From positions 1 to 64,000 of the forward strand of contig NZ_QSCM01000005.1 in assembly GCF_003463065.1 (NCBI RefSeq): a stretch of DNA of 64,000 nt, given 5' to 3'. Below are positions 34,102 through 43,174 of the stretch, piece by piece (the stretch's first letter is position 1; every line of letters starts with the position of its first letter). The notes beneath the pieces were generated by a model. It made no database searches. It saw nothing but the letters and a program-made list of their open reading frames with translations, and was not told the origin of the DNA. This DNA is from Blautia sp. OF03-15BH (GTDB taxonomy: Bacteria > Bacillota > Clostridia > Lachnospirales > Lachnospiraceae). Made by a program: the position numbers and the translations under genes.

Positions 34102-35676
34102 ATGGGAAATTATCTGAATCCGGGGAATGAAAAGTTTCGGCGGATGATCCAGTCGGAAATTTATGTGGATAAGACAGAGTTGATCCGGTATACCAATTCT
34201 GTGGTAAATACGTTGCAGGAATATGTCTGTGTGAGCCGGCCGAGACGTTTTGGAAAATCTATGGCGGCAAATATGCTGGCTGCCTATTACAGCAGAGGCT
34301 GCGATTCTGAAGAACTGTTTCAGCCCTATAAAATTGCAAAGGAGAGCAGTTTCAGAGAACATTTGAACCGATATAATACGATTTTTCTGAATATGCAGGA
34401 ATTTCTGAGCAGGAGCAGCCATGTGGGCGAGCTGATCGAACGGGTGAAAAAGCTGGTTCTCAGGGAGTTGAAAGCGGAGTATCCGGACGTGGATTATTTT
34501 GATGACACGGATCTGATCGAATCCATGCAGGATGTCTATGCCAGCCATAAATGTCCTTTTGTCATTATCATCGATGAGTGGGACTGTATTTTCCGGGAAT
34601 ATAAGGACGACCGGGAAGCACAGGAAATTTATCTGGATTTTCTGAGGGATCTTCTGAAGGATAAGGCCTGCATTTATCTGACTTATATGACAGGGATTCT
34701 TCCTATCAAGAAATATGGGACACATTCAGCCCTGAACATGTTTGATGAGTTTTCCATGATTGATCCGGGACCTCTGGCTTCCTATGTGGGCTTTACGGAA
34801 GAAGAGGTTCAGAAGCTCTGCCAGGAATATGAGATGGATGCAGAAGAAGTGAAAAACTGGTATGATGGATATTCTTTTGGAAAAGGGCTGTCTGTTTACA
34901 GCCCCCGGTCAGTAGTAAGCTGTATGCGCCTTGGAAAGATTGGAAATTACTGGAATCAGACAGAAACCTTTGAAGCCCTTCAGATTTATATTGATATGAA
35001 TTTTGACGGGCTGAAAGACGATGTGCTGAGTCTTCTGGCGGGAGAAAAGATCCCGGTAAATATCGGAAGCTTTACAAACGACATGACGACTTTCCGGACG
35101 GAAGATGATGTGTTTACACTGTTGATTCATTTGGGATATCTTTCTTACGACAGTGAGGATAAGACGGTTAAAATTCCCAATGGAGAAGTCCGTGCAGAGT
35201 ATGTAAATACGATTTCTGTTTCGGACTGGGGACCGGTCTCAGAGGCGCTGAAGCATTCCGCAGATACCTTGCAGGCAATCTGGAAAGGACGGGAGGATCT
35301 GGTGGCGGAAGCTATGCGTCAGGCACACTTTGAAACGTCTCATATTCAGTATAATGATGAAAATGCATTGAGTTATACGATTTCTCTGGCTTTGTATGCG
35401 GCAAGAAATTTTTACCATATTTATCGGGAACTGCCAGGGGGGAAAGGTTTTGCAGATCTTGTCTTTGTGCCCAGGAAAAATTTTCCGGATAAACCGGCGC
35501 TTCTTGTGGAATTAAAATGGGATAAGACGGCGAGGGGCGCTTTGGAACAGATCAAGGAAAGGGAATATTGTCGGAGTCTGGAAGAATATCAGGGAAATCT
35601 TCTGCTGGTGGGTATCAATTATGATGTGAAAACCAAAGAACATAGCTGTCTGATTGAAAAGTTTTTGAAAAAATAG
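34102..35676 (+). CDS. AAA-ATPase-like / PD-(D/E)XK nuclease-like protein
   Basis: A 524-aa protein. The N-terminal AAA-ATPase-like domain has VSRPRRFGKSMAANML (P-loop-like) and FVIIIDEWDCIF (Walker B). The C-terminal DUF1703 PD-(D/E)XK domain shows GFADLVFVPR and ALLVELKWDKTARGALEQIKEREY. This family is abundant in gut Clostridia and Bacteroidetes with unclear biological role; proposals include mobile-element or defence functions. The ATG at 34102 follows AGGAGGGG. The motif pair suggests an NTP-dependent nuclease, but no partner gene is present. Confidence 0.85.
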   Translation: MGNYLNPGNEKFRRMIQSEIYVDKTELIRYTNSVVNTLQEYVCVSRPRRFGKSMAANMLAAYYSRGCDSEELFQPYKIAKESSFREHLNRYNTIFLNMQEFLSRSSHVGELIERVKKLVLRELKAEYPDVDYFDDTDLIESMQDVYASHKCPFVIIIDEWDCIFREYKDDREAQEIYLDFLRDLLKDKACIYLTYMTGILPIKKYGTHSALNMFDEFSMIDPGPLASYVGFTEEEVQKLCQEYEMDAEEVKNWYDGYSFGKGLSVYSPRSVVSCMRLGKIGNYWNQTETFEALQIYIDMNFDGLKDDVLSLLAGEKIPVNIGSFTNDMTTFRTEDDVFTLLIHLGYLSYDSEDKTVKIPNGEVRAEYVNTISVSDWGPVSEALKHSADTLQAIWKGREDLVAEAMRQAHFETSHIQYNDENALSYTISLALYAARNFYHIYRELPGGKGFADLVFVPRKNFPDKPALLVELKWDKTARGALEQIKEREYCRSLEEYQGNLLLVGINYDVKTKEHSCLIEKFLKK

Positions 35677-35685
35677 GAGAAAAAT

Positions 35686-36816
35686 ATGAAAAAGATAAAA
35701 TACCCGGATTACATGAACAGCACGGTGAGCCTGGCCAATTCTATTCTGAAATATTTCGGGGCACAGGTGCATCATGAGACACTGGCGCTTCTCGACAGGG
35801 AATTGGCGGAGCGGGAGTATGAAAATGTGGTTTTGCTCCTGCTGGATGGCATGGGAAAATGTATCATAGACGGAAATCTGGAGCCGGATGGATTTTTTGC
35901 TTCTCATCTGGCAGGAACGTATTCTGCGGTATTTCCGCCGACAACGGTGGCAGCCACCACTTCCATCTGCAGCGGCCTTTATCCGGTGGAGCACTGCTGG
36001 CTTGGCTGGGATTGCTATTATCCGAAGATCGACAAGACGGTGACAGTTTTTCTGAACCGGGAAGCCGGGACAACAAAGCCGGCGGCAGATTATCCTGTGG
36101 CGAAAACCCTCTGCCCCTATCAGAGCCTTGTGGAGCAGATCAGGGAAAATAGCGGGCAGGCTTACAGCCTGATCCCTTTTGAGGAACCGTATCCAGGAAC
36201 GTTTGAAGAAATCTCGGATGGAATCGAAAGACTGACAAAACGACCCGGAAAGAAATACATTTACGCTTACTGGCCGGAACCGGACGGCTGCATGCATGAG
36301 AAGGGCTGCTACAGCCCGGAGGCGAAGGAGACCTTAAGGCAGCTGGAAAAACAGGTACAGGAGCTGACGGAGAAGCTTTCCAATACACTGGTGATCGTGA
36401 CGGCTGATCATGGGCATATGGATTCCCGCGGTGTGGCGATAGAGGATTATCCGAAAATAACGGACTGTCTGAAACGCGGACTGAGCCTGGAGCCGAGAGC
36501 GGTGAATTTCTTTGTGAAAGAGGAGAAAAAGCAGCAGTTTGAAGAAGAATTCCGGAAAAATTTCGGCGATACGTTTCTGCTTCTTACCAAAGAAGAAGTC
36601 CGGGAGAAACAGCTTTTCGGACCGGGAAAGGAAGGAGTGGCTTTTGATGGGATGCTAGGGGATTATCTTGCAGCGGCTGTGAGTGATCTGAGTATTTACA
36701 GCCATAAAAAAGAAGCGGATTTCTTCATCGGTGTCCATGCAGGGCTTCTGGAGGATGAGATGGTGATTCCGCTGCTTCTGATCGGATCAGGGAAGTCCCC
36801 TGCTTCCATCGCGTGA
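35686..36816 (+). CDS. alkaline phosphatase-superfamily phosphodiesterase
   Basis: A 376-aa cytoplasmic enzyme of the alkaline phosphatase / nucleotide pyrophosphatase superfamily. Metal and nucleophile motifs are LLLLDGMGK, FPPTTVAATTS (nucleophile Thr), EPDGCMHEKG, VTADHGHMD and HAGLLEDEM. It starts 10 bases after the AAA gene, suggesting co-transcription. The last eight residues (KSPASIA after IGSG) are encoded by a segment AAGTCCCCTGCTTC that matches the repeat arm at 10100, so the native 3' end seems to have been replaced by repeat DNA. Substrate unknown. Confidence 0.85.
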   Translation: MKKIKYPDYMNSTVSLANSILKYFGAQVHHETLALLDRELAEREYENVVLLLLDGMGKCIIDGNLEPDGFFASHLAGTYSAVFPPTTVAATTSICSGLYPVEHCWLGWDCYYPKIDKTVTVFLNREAGTTKPAADYPVAKTLCPYQSLVEQIRENSGQAYSLIPFEEPYPGTFEEISDGIERLTKRPGKKYIYAYWPEPDGCMHEKGCYSPEAKETLRQLEKQVQELTEKLSNTLVIVTADHGHMDSRGVAIEDYPKITDCLKRGLSLEPRAVNFFVKEEKKQQFEEEFRKNFGDTFLLLTKEEVREKQLFGPGKEGVAFDGMLGDYLAAAVSDLSIYSHKKEADFFIGVHAGLLEDEMVIPLLLIGSGKSPASIA

Positions 36817-36832
36817 AGGTATGGAACAGTTA
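36787..36832. repeat. composite repeat remnant at gene 3' end
   Basis: AAGTCCCCTGCTTC resembles arm 1 of the element at 10086, and GGAACAGTTAC resembles the right terminal repeat of MITE family A. It overlaps the stop codon of the phosphodiesterase. Confidence 0.55.
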
Positions 36833-36864
36833 CGATGTGTGAATAAAGGTGGAAAGGATCAGTT

Positions 36865-38298
36865 ATGACAACGATATACGACAAACTTCTTGCTTACGGA
36901 AACAGCGATGCCTATCCGTTTCATATGCCGGGGCACAAACGGCAGATCACAGATTTCGTGAATCCGTTTCAGATCGATATTACGGAAATCGATGGTTTCG
37001 ATAACCTGCATCATCCGGAAGGGATTCTGAAGGAGGCCCAGGAACGGGCGGCAGCACTCTATGGTTCCAGAAGCACGTATTTTCTGGTAAACGGAAGTAC
37101 CTGCGGGATTTTAAGCGCAGTGTCGGCTCTGGTACGGTCGGGCGGAGAGATTGTTCTTGCGAGAAACTGCCATAAGGCTTCGTACCACGCCTGCTATCTG
37201 GGAGACCTGGTTATCCACAGTCTCTATCCACAGTGGGAGCCGAAATGGGGGATAAACGGCGGGATTTTGCCGGAGGATGTGGAAAAACTTCTCGCGGAAT
37301 ATCCGAAAACCCAGGCGGTACTTTTGACATCACCTACTTACGATGGAGCAGTGTCGGATATCAGAAGCATTGCACGTATCTGTCATGTACACAGAGTCCC
37401 ACTGATCGTAGACGAGGCACATGGAGCACACCTGGGTTTTCATCCCTATTTCCCGGAAAGTGCCCTGAAGCTGGGAGCGGATGTGGTGATCCAGAGTTTT
37501 CATAAAACACTGCCCTCCCTGACACAGACAGCGGTGCTTCATGTAGGCCGGGATGCACAGGTGGACGAGGAACGGATCCGGCGGTTTCTGGGGATCTACC
37601 AGAGCAGCAGTCCGTCGTATATTTTCATGGCAGCCATGGACCGCTGCGTGGAGTTTCTGAAAAATGAGGGAAAAGAGCGGTTTGAAGCTTTTGCAGCCAG
37701 ACTTGAGGATTTCCATGCGTTTGCCGGCAGACTTGAGCAAATCCGGATTCCGGGCTATGAAATCAGGGGGAGTTATGGTATATTTGATTTCGACCGCTCC
37801 AAAATCCTGCTGGTGCCCGCTGCTCATGGCGGAGACTGGATCGGCAGGAAGCTCCGGGAAAAAGACCATCTGGAGCTTGAAATGGAAGCAGGGAGCTATG
37901 GGCTGGCTCTGACTTCCGTTATGGATACGGAGGAAGGCTTTGAACGGCTGAAAAAGGCGCTGCTGCGGATCGACGGAGAGCTTGCCGGGGAAAAAGAGAA
38001 GCAGGAAACAGGCACCGGGTACGACGGAGCCGTACACAATGAGATCGTGATCTCGCTTCGGGAGGCCTATGATGGAGAAAAGGAGACTGTTCTTTTGCAG
38101 GAAAGTGAGGGGCGGATCTCCGGTGAATTTCTCTATCTCTATCCGCCGGGAATCCCGCTTCTGATGCCGGGAGAACGGATCAGCCGGGACGTGCTGGAGA
38201 GAGTGGCTTTTTTTCAGGAGGAAGGACTTTCCATTCAGGGACTCCGGGATTATACGGCGGAGTATATCGATGTGCTGCGGGAAGCCGAAGAAGGATAA
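36865..38298 (+). CDS. Orn/Lys/Arg decarboxylase family protein (YaaO-like)
   Basis: A 477-aa PLP-dependent fold-type I enzyme. N-terminal YPFHMPGHKRQ and ITEIDGFDNLHHPEGILKEAQ, cofactor region STYFLVNGSTCGILSAVSAL, VDEAHGAHLGFHP and the PLP-lysine motif VIQSFHKTLPSLTQTAVLH match B. subtilis YaaO/SpeA-type decarboxylases. Its place ahead of a nucleotide kinase, holB and yaaT matches the B. subtilis order. The amino acid substrate is not determined by the motifs. Confidence 0.9.
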   Translation: MTTIYDKLLAYGNSDAYPFHMPGHKRQITDFVNPFQIDITEIDGFDNLHHPEGILKEAQERAAALYGSRSTYFLVNGSTCGILSAVSALVRSGGEIVLARNCHKASYHACYLGDLVIHSLYPQWEPKWGINGGILPEDVEKLLAEYPKTQAVLLTSPTYDGAVSDIRSIARICHVHRVPLIVDEAHGAHLGFHPYFPESALKLGADVVIQSFHKTLPSLTQTAVLHVGRDAQVDEERIRRFLGIYQSSSPSYIFMAAMDRCVEFLKNEGKERFEAFAARLEDFHAFAGRLEQIRIPGYEIRGSYGIFDFDRSKILLVPAAHGGDWIGRKLREKDHLELEMEAGSYGLALTSVMDTEEGFERLKKALLRIDGELAGEKEKQETGTGYDGAVHNEIVISLREAYDGEKETVLLQESEGRISGEFLYLYPPGIPLLMPGERISRDVLERVAFFQEEGLSIQGLRDYTAEYIDVLREAEEG

Positions 38299-38393
38299 AA
38301 GGAGCTTTCCGGCTATGGTTCACACCGGATAGAGAGCTGGCTGCAGCAGGAAAAAAGAAAAGGACAGGCGGCAGAAATGCCGGGCAAAGATCA

Positions 38394-39002
38394 ATGGGAA
38401 AGATTTTTTATGTAATGGGAAAAAGTTCCTCCGGAAAAGATACGATCTTCCGGGAACTGATGAAGGAGGAAGAGCTGGATCTTCATCAGATCGTTCTTTA
38501 CACCACCCGGCCCATCCGTGCAGGAGAGCGGGATGGTGTGGATTATCATTTTGTGGATGATGAAGTGCTGTACCGATTCCAGAAAGAAGAAAAGGTCATC
38601 GAGCTCCGGTGCTACAATACCGTGATGGGTGTCTGGAAATATTTTACCGTGGACGATGCACATATGAATCTGGAACACAGGGACTATCTGGCGATCGGAA
38701 CCCTGGTTTCCTATGAGAAAATGAAGGCTTATTACGGGGAAGAACGGGTACTTCCCATTTATGTGGAGGTCCCGGATGATGTCCGTCTGATCCGGGCTAT
38801 TGACCGGGAAAAACAGCAGGAAAAACCGGCATATGAAGAAATGTGCCGCCGTTTTCTGGCGGACAGCGAGGATTTTTCCGAGGAAAATCTGAAAAAAGCA
38901 GGGATCTGCCGGAGATTTTCCAATGCCGGGTCACTTGAGGAATGTCTGGCAGAGATCCGGAGTTTTATAAAAGAAAAGAAAGGCTTCATGAATTTTTCAT
39001 AG
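38394..39002 (+). CDS. guanylate kinase-like protein
   Basis: A 202-aa P-loop kinase of the guanylate kinase family: Walker A GKSSSGKDTI, then LYTTRPIRAGERDGVDYHFVDDE (the GMP-binding TTRxxRxGExxGxDYxF signature) and later IYVEVPDD and AIDREKQ. The P-loop differs from the usual GPSGAGKST, and the C-terminal half is divergent, so this may be a paralogue and not the essential Gmk. It occupies the position of thymidylate kinase in the B. subtilis cluster. Confidence 0.85.
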   Translation: MGKIFYVMGKSSSGKDTIFRELMKEEELDLHQIVLYTTRPIRAGERDGVDYHFVDDEVLYRFQKEEKVIELRCYNTVMGVWKYFTVDDAHMNLEHRDYLAIGTLVSYEKMKAYYGEERVLPIYVEVPDDVRLIRAIDREKQQEKPAYEEMCRRFLADSEDFSEENLKKAGICRRFSNAGSLEECLAEIRSFIKEKKGFMNFS

Positions 39003-39031
39003 GTATTTCGGACTCCTTATGGTATAATAAA

Positions 39032-39237
39032 ATGATACCAGGGTCAAAAGGTCAAAAAGCCGTTCATGCTTGCATGATAAGGCTTTTGAACTTGGGACCC
39101 GCCAAACATGAGAAAGTAGCGATTTACGCAGTAAATCAGCGGATTTCGAATGTTTGTAGAATTGTGAGAGCTGCTTCGCAGCGGAACAATTCGCAGGCAT
39201 CAGTTGGGGGCAAAAGACCTTTTGACCCCAACATCAT
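39032..39237 (-). mobile_element. inverted-repeat element family B, copy 1 (206 nt)
   Basis: Ends ATGATACCAGGGTCAAAAGG and CCTTTTGACCCCAACATCAT are imperfect inverted repeats. The interior is nearly identical to the copies at 42857 and 47841 but in the opposite orientation. It splits the gap between the kinase gene and holB. No transposase and no clear target duplication is seen. Confidence 0.85.
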
Positions 39238-39279
39238 AAACTATAACGTTTTACAGGAGAGAAAAAGGGGGTGTCGCAT

Positions 39280-40278
39280 ATGTCAGGATTCCAGGACATT
39301 GTCGGACATAAACAGATCATAGAGCATTTGAAAAATGCGGAGAAAATGAATAAGATTTCTCATGCTTATATATTCAGCGGAGAAAAGGGCTCAGGGAAAA
39401 AGCTTTTAGCGAACACTTTCGCAGAGCTTCTGCAGTGCGAGAGCGAGGGCGAAAAGCCTTGTGGAAAATGCCGTTCCTGTCGTCAGGCAGAAAGCGGAAA
39501 TCATCCGGACATCATCCGGATCACCCATGAAAAACCGAATACCATCAGTGTAGATGATATCAGAGAACAGCTGGTAGGCGATGTACAGATCAAACCTTAT
39601 CAGAGCAAATATAAGATCTATATCGTTCCGGATGCGGAAAAGATGAATGTACAGGCGCAGAACGCGCTTTTAAAAACCATAGAGGAGCCGCCTGCTTATG
39701 CAGTGATCCTTTTTCTGACGACCAATGCGTCTTCTTTCCTGCCGACGATCCTTTCCAGGTGTGTAGTGCTGAATATGAAGCCGGTACCGGATCAGGAGGT
39801 TCGCAGATATCTGATGGAGCATGTGGAAGTGCCGGATTATCAGGCGGATATCGCTGTGGCCTTTGCCCAGGGAAATATCGGAAAAGCCGTAAAACTGGCT
39901 ACTTCCGAGTATTTTAATGAGATCAAGAATGCCGCTCTTCATATTCTAAAGAATGCCCCGCGGATGGATATCAGTGAGATCAGTGCGGCGGTAAAGGGAA
40001 TTTCCGAATATAAAGTGGATATTCAGGATTATCTGGATATCATGGCGGTCTGGTACCGGGATGTGCTGTATTTCAAGGCGACCCGGGATGCGGATGGCAT
40101 CATCTTCCGGGATCAGCTGGTTTCCATCCAGGAACAGACCAGCAACTGCAGCTATGAAGGTGTGGAGGAGATCCTGGAGGCTTTAAGAAAAGCAAAGGAC
40201 AGATTAAATGCCAACGTGAATTTTGATCTCACGATGGAATTGCTGTTCCTGACTATAAAGGAGAACATCACAGAATGA
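39280..40278 (+). CDS. holB: DNA polymerase III subunit delta'
   Basis: A 332-aa clamp-loader ATPase. Motifs are FQDIVGHKQIIEHLKNA, a P-loop FSGEKGSGKKLLANTF, the zinc module CESEGEKPCGKCRSCRQ, DAEKMNVQAQNALLKTIEEPP and LTTNASSFLPTILSRC. The ATG at 39280 is preferred to a GTG at 39271 because AGGGGG is nine bases away. Its stop overlaps the ricT start, as in other Firmicutes. Confidence 0.95.
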   Translation: MSGFQDIVGHKQIIEHLKNAEKMNKISHAYIFSGEKGSGKKLLANTFAELLQCESEGEKPCGKCRSCRQAESGNHPDIIRITHEKPNTISVDDIREQLVGDVQIKPYQSKYKIYIVPDAEKMNVQAQNALLKTIEEPPAYAVILFLTTNASSFLPTILSRCVVLNMKPVPDQEVRRYLMEHVEVPDYQADIAVAFAQGNIGKAVKLATSEYFNEIKNAALHILKNAPRMDISEISAAVKGISEYKVDIQDYLDIMAVWYRDVLYFKATRDADGIIFRDQLVSIQEQTSNCSYEGVEEILEALRKAKDRLNANVNFDLTMELLFLTIKENITE

Positions 40279-41183
40279 TTAAAATTATCGGAGTCCGGTT
40301 TCGAAACGCCGGAAAAATCTATTATTTCGATCCGAAAAAGCTCCCGGTCAAAAAGGGCGACCATGTGATCGTGGAGACAGCCCGCGGCATTGAATACGGA
40401 AGCGTAGTGGCAGATCCAAGAGATGTGACGGACGATCAGGTGGTACAGCCGTTGAAGCCGGTGATCCGGATCGCCAATGCGGATGACCATGCCAGAGCCC
40501 AGAGAAATAAGGAGAAGGAAAAAGAAGCTTTTCGTATCTGTCTGGAAAAGATCCACAAGCATAAGCTGGAGATGAAGCTCATCGATACAGAGTACACGTT
40601 TGATAACAATAAAGTACTCTTCTATTTTACCGCAGACGGACGGATCGATTTCCGTGAACTGGTAAAGGATCTGGCCTCTGTATTCAAGACCAGGATCGAG
40701 CTTCGTCAGATCGGTGTCCGCGATGAGACCAAGATCGTAGGCGGTGTGGGGATCTGCGGAAGAGAGCTTTGCTGTCACACCTTTCTTTCCGAGTTTGCAC
40801 CGGTTTCCATTAAAATGGCAAAGGAACAGAATCTTTCTCTGAATCCGACCAAGATCTCCGGTGTCTGCGGCCGTCTCATGTGCTGCCTGAAAAATGAGGA
40901 AGACACGTATGAGTATCTGAACAGCCGTCTGCCGGGTATCGGTGACAGAGTCGTTGCAGATGACGGACTGAAGGGGGAAGTGCAGAGCGTCAACGTCCTG
41001 CGTCAGCTGGTGAAGGTCATTGTAGATGTGCAGGATGAGAAAGAGATCCGCGAGTACAAGGTGGAGCAGCTGAAGTTCAAGCCTCGCCGGAAAAAAGAAA
41101 AACTGAACCTGAACGAAAAAGAGCTGAAGGAGCTGAAGGCTCTGGAAAAAGACGAAGGGAAATCAAAGTTAGATGACAATTGA
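40275..41183 (+). CDS. ricT: PSP1-domain protein YaaT/RicT
   Basis: A 302-aa protein with the PSP1 core (VIVETARGIEYGSVV; ELVKDLASVFKTRIELRQIGVRDETKIVGGVGICGRELCC) and the cysteine motifs CGRELCC and CGRLMCC that can hold an iron-sulfur cluster. In B. subtilis YaaT/RicT acts with YlbF and YmcA on RNase Y and developmental phosphorelay. It overlaps both neighbours by a few bases, so translation is coupled. Confidence 0.93.
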   Translation: MIKIIGVRFRNAGKIYYFDPKKLPVKKGDHVIVETARGIEYGSVVADPRDVTDDQVVQPLKPVIRIANADDHARAQRNKEKEKEAFRICLEKIHKHKLEMKLIDTEYTFDNNKVLFYFTADGRIDFRELVKDLASVFKTRIELRQIGVRDETKIVGGVGICGRELCCHTFLSEFAPVSIKMAKEQNLSLNPTKISGVCGRLMCCLKNEEDTYEYLNSRLPGIGDRVVADDGLKGEVQSVNVLRQLVKVIVDVQDEKEIREYKVEQLKFKPRRKKEKLNLNEKELKELKALEKDEGKSKLDDN

Positions 41184-41910
41184 ACTGAAACCGGAGGAAC
41201 GGCTGGATGATCTTCAGCGGAACGGCTTTAAGATCATTCAGAATCCCGGAAAATTCTGTTTTGGCATGGATGCGGTGCTGCTTTCCGGTTTCGCCAGGGT
41301 GAAAGCGGGAGAAAAAGTACTGGATCTGGGAACCGGTACCGGTATTATCCCGATCCTGCTGGCGGGAAAAACAAAAGCCGGTCATCTCACCGGTCTGGAG
41401 ATCCAGGAAGAGAGTGCAGACATGGCAAGAAGAAGTGTTCTTTATAATCAGCTGGAGGATCGGGTCTCTATTGTAGAAGGAGATATCAAGGAGGCAGGGC
41501 AGCTGTTTGACCTGGCCTCTTTTGACGTCATCACCTCCAATCCGCCCTACATGACAGGAAATCACGGTTTGACCAATCCGGAGCTTCCGAAAGCCATTGC
41601 CCGCCATGAGATCCTCTGTACGCTGGAGGATGTCATCGGTACAGCGGAGAAGCTTCTGAAACCGGGCGGGAAATTTTTCATGGTCCATCGTCCCTTCCGA
41701 CTGGCTGAGATCCTGGTGCAGCTGTCGCTCCACCATCTGGAACCCAAGCGGATGCAGCTGGTCTATCCTTATGTGGACCGGGAACCGAACATGGTGCTCA
41801 TCGAAGCCGTGCGCGGAGGCAATCCCAGGATGACGGTGGAAAAACCGCTGATCGTCTATGACAGACCGGGTGTTTATAATCAGGAAATTTATGATATTTA
41901 CGGATACTAA
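41173..41910 (+). CDS. trmN6: tRNA1(Val) adenine-37 N6-methyltransferase-like (YabB/TrmN6)
   Basis: A 245-aa SAM-dependent methyltransferase. It has GFKIIQNPGKFCFGMDAVLL, the SAM motif VLDLGTGTGIIPILLA and the N6-adenine motif DVITSNPPYMTG. This matches YfiC/YabB, located between yaaT and rsmI as in B. subtilis. It overlaps the end of ricT by 11 bases. Confidence 0.92.
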   Translation: MTIELKPEERLDDLQRNGFKIIQNPGKFCFGMDAVLLSGFARVKAGEKVLDLGTGTGIIPILLAGKTKAGHLTGLEIQEESADMARRSVLYNQLEDRVSIVEGDIKEAGQLFDLASFDVITSNPPYMTGNHGLTNPELPKAIARHEILCTLEDVIGTAEKLLKPGGKFFMVHRPFRLAEILVQLSLHHLEPKRMQLVYPYVDREPNMVLIEAVRGGNPRMTVEKPLIVYDRPGVYNQEIYDIYGY

Positions 41911-41966
41911 AAGGAAACTGTCACTTGAGAGATCGAGCGGCAGTTTTCACATACAGGAGGAAAGCA

Positions 41967-42803
41967 ATGACAGGGACCCTATATCTTTGTGCCACGCCGA
42001 TCGGCAATCTGGAGGATATGACTTTTCGGGTGGTGCGGACGTTGAAAGAGGTGGATCTGATCGCAGCGGAGGATACGCGAAACAGTATCAAATTACTGAA
42101 CCATTTCGATATCCATACGCCTATGACCAGTTATCACGAATACAATCGAATTGAAAAAGCGCATGTTCTGGTGGAAAAACTGAAGGAAGGGCAGAATATT
42201 GCCCTGATCACGGATGCGGGAACACCGGGAATCTCAGATCCGGGAGAGGATCTGGTCCGGATCTGCCAGGAAGAGGGGGTGCCTGTGACTTCTCTGCCGG
42301 GAGCCTGTGCCTGTGTTACGGCGCTGACGCTGTCGGGACTGCCTACCAGACGTTTCTGCTTTGAGGCTTTTCTGCCTGCAGAGAAAAAAGACCGGCAGCA
42401 GGTGCTGGCGGAGCTGAAGGAAGAAAGCCGGACCATGATCATTTACGAGGCACCTCACCGTCTGGTGCGGACCCTGACGGAGCTGCAGGAGGTACTGGGA
42501 GACAGGCGGCTGACGATCTGCCGGGAGCTGACGAAGAAGCATGAAACTGCTTTTGCCACGACTTTTTCTCAGGCACTGGCTTTTTACCGGGAGCAGGATC
42601 CCAAAGGGGAATGTGTGCTGGTCATCGAAGGAAAAAGCTTTGAGACCATTCGGAAAGAGCAGCAGGAATCCTGGGAGAGCCTGACGATCCCGGAGCATAT
42701 GGAGCATTATCTGTCTCAGGGAATGGATAAAAAAACAGCCATGAAACAGGTGGCAAAGGACAGAGGTGTGGGAAAAAGAGATATTTATCAGGCACTTCTC
42801 TGA
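41967..42803 (+). CDS. rsmI: 16S rRNA (cytidine-1402-2'-O)-methyltransferase
   Basis: A 278-aa tetrapyrrole-methylase-fold enzyme. The N-terminus TLYLCATPIGNLEDMTFRVVRTL, then LIAAEDTRNSIKLLNHF, LITDAGTPGISDPGE, SLPGACACVTAL and ELTKKHETAFATT are diagnostic of RsmI. The ATG at 41967 follows AGGAGG. It closes the conserved cluster. Confidence 0.96.
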   Translation: MTGTLYLCATPIGNLEDMTFRVVRTLKEVDLIAAEDTRNSIKLLNHFDIHTPMTSYHEYNRIEKAHVLVEKLKEGQNIALITDAGTPGISDPGEDLVRICQEEGVPVTSLPGACACVTALTLSGLPTRRFCFEAFLPAEKKDRQQVLAELKEESRTMIIYEAPHRLVRTLTELQEVLGDRRLTICRELTKKHETAFATTFSQALAFYREQDPKGECVLVIEGKSFETIRKEQQESWESLTIPEHMEHYLSQGMDKKTAMKQVAKDRGVGKRDIYQALL

Positions 42804-42823
42804 TAAGGAAGACAGGATTTCCG

Positions 42824-42889
42824 GGGGGCAAAAGACCTTTTGACCCTGGCATCATCATGATGTTGGGGTCAAAAGGTCTTTTGCCCCCA
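42824..42889. repeat. long hairpin from an extra family B end
   Basis: GGGGGGCAAAAGACC..TTTTGACCCTGGCATCATC (42824-42856) is an additional solo end placed head to head against the left end of copy 2, whose TTTTGCCCCC closes the palindrome. It lies 20 bases after rsmI and can fold as a very stable hairpin that may act as terminator. Confidence 0.7.
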
Positions 42890-43062
42890 ACTGATGCCTA
42901 CGAATTGCTCCGCTGCAAAGCAACTCTCGCAATTCTATAAACATTCGAAATCCGCTGATTTACTGCGTAAATCGCTGCTTTCTCATGTTTGGCGGGTCCC
43001 AAGTTCAAAAGCCTTATCATGCAAGCATGAACGGCTTTTTGAACTTTTGACCCTGGCATCAT
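42857..43062 (+). mobile_element. inverted-repeat element family B, copy 2 (206 nt)
   Basis: From ATGATGTTGGGGTCAAAAGG to TTTTGACCCTGGCATCAT the element is complete and matches copy 1 in reverse. A frame of about 55 codons is open in all copies, but frames on both strands are open, so it is not taken as a gene. It fills most of the 371-base gap 42804-43174. Confidence 0.85.
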
Positions 43063-43174
43063 CATTTTATGTTTACAAAAGGATTACATTTCAGCGAGGA
43101 CTTTGGCAGGTGGGATTTCTATAATGGTGTCAGAGAAGGATTTTTTTGGAAAATCCGGAAAAGAGGATAATGGT

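Noticed and set aside
43103..43174. Upstream starts for the C39-like peptidase.
   Set aside because: The extra residues lack a good ribosome-binding site and adjoin the family B repeat; GAGG supports 43175, though 43124 is not fully excluded.
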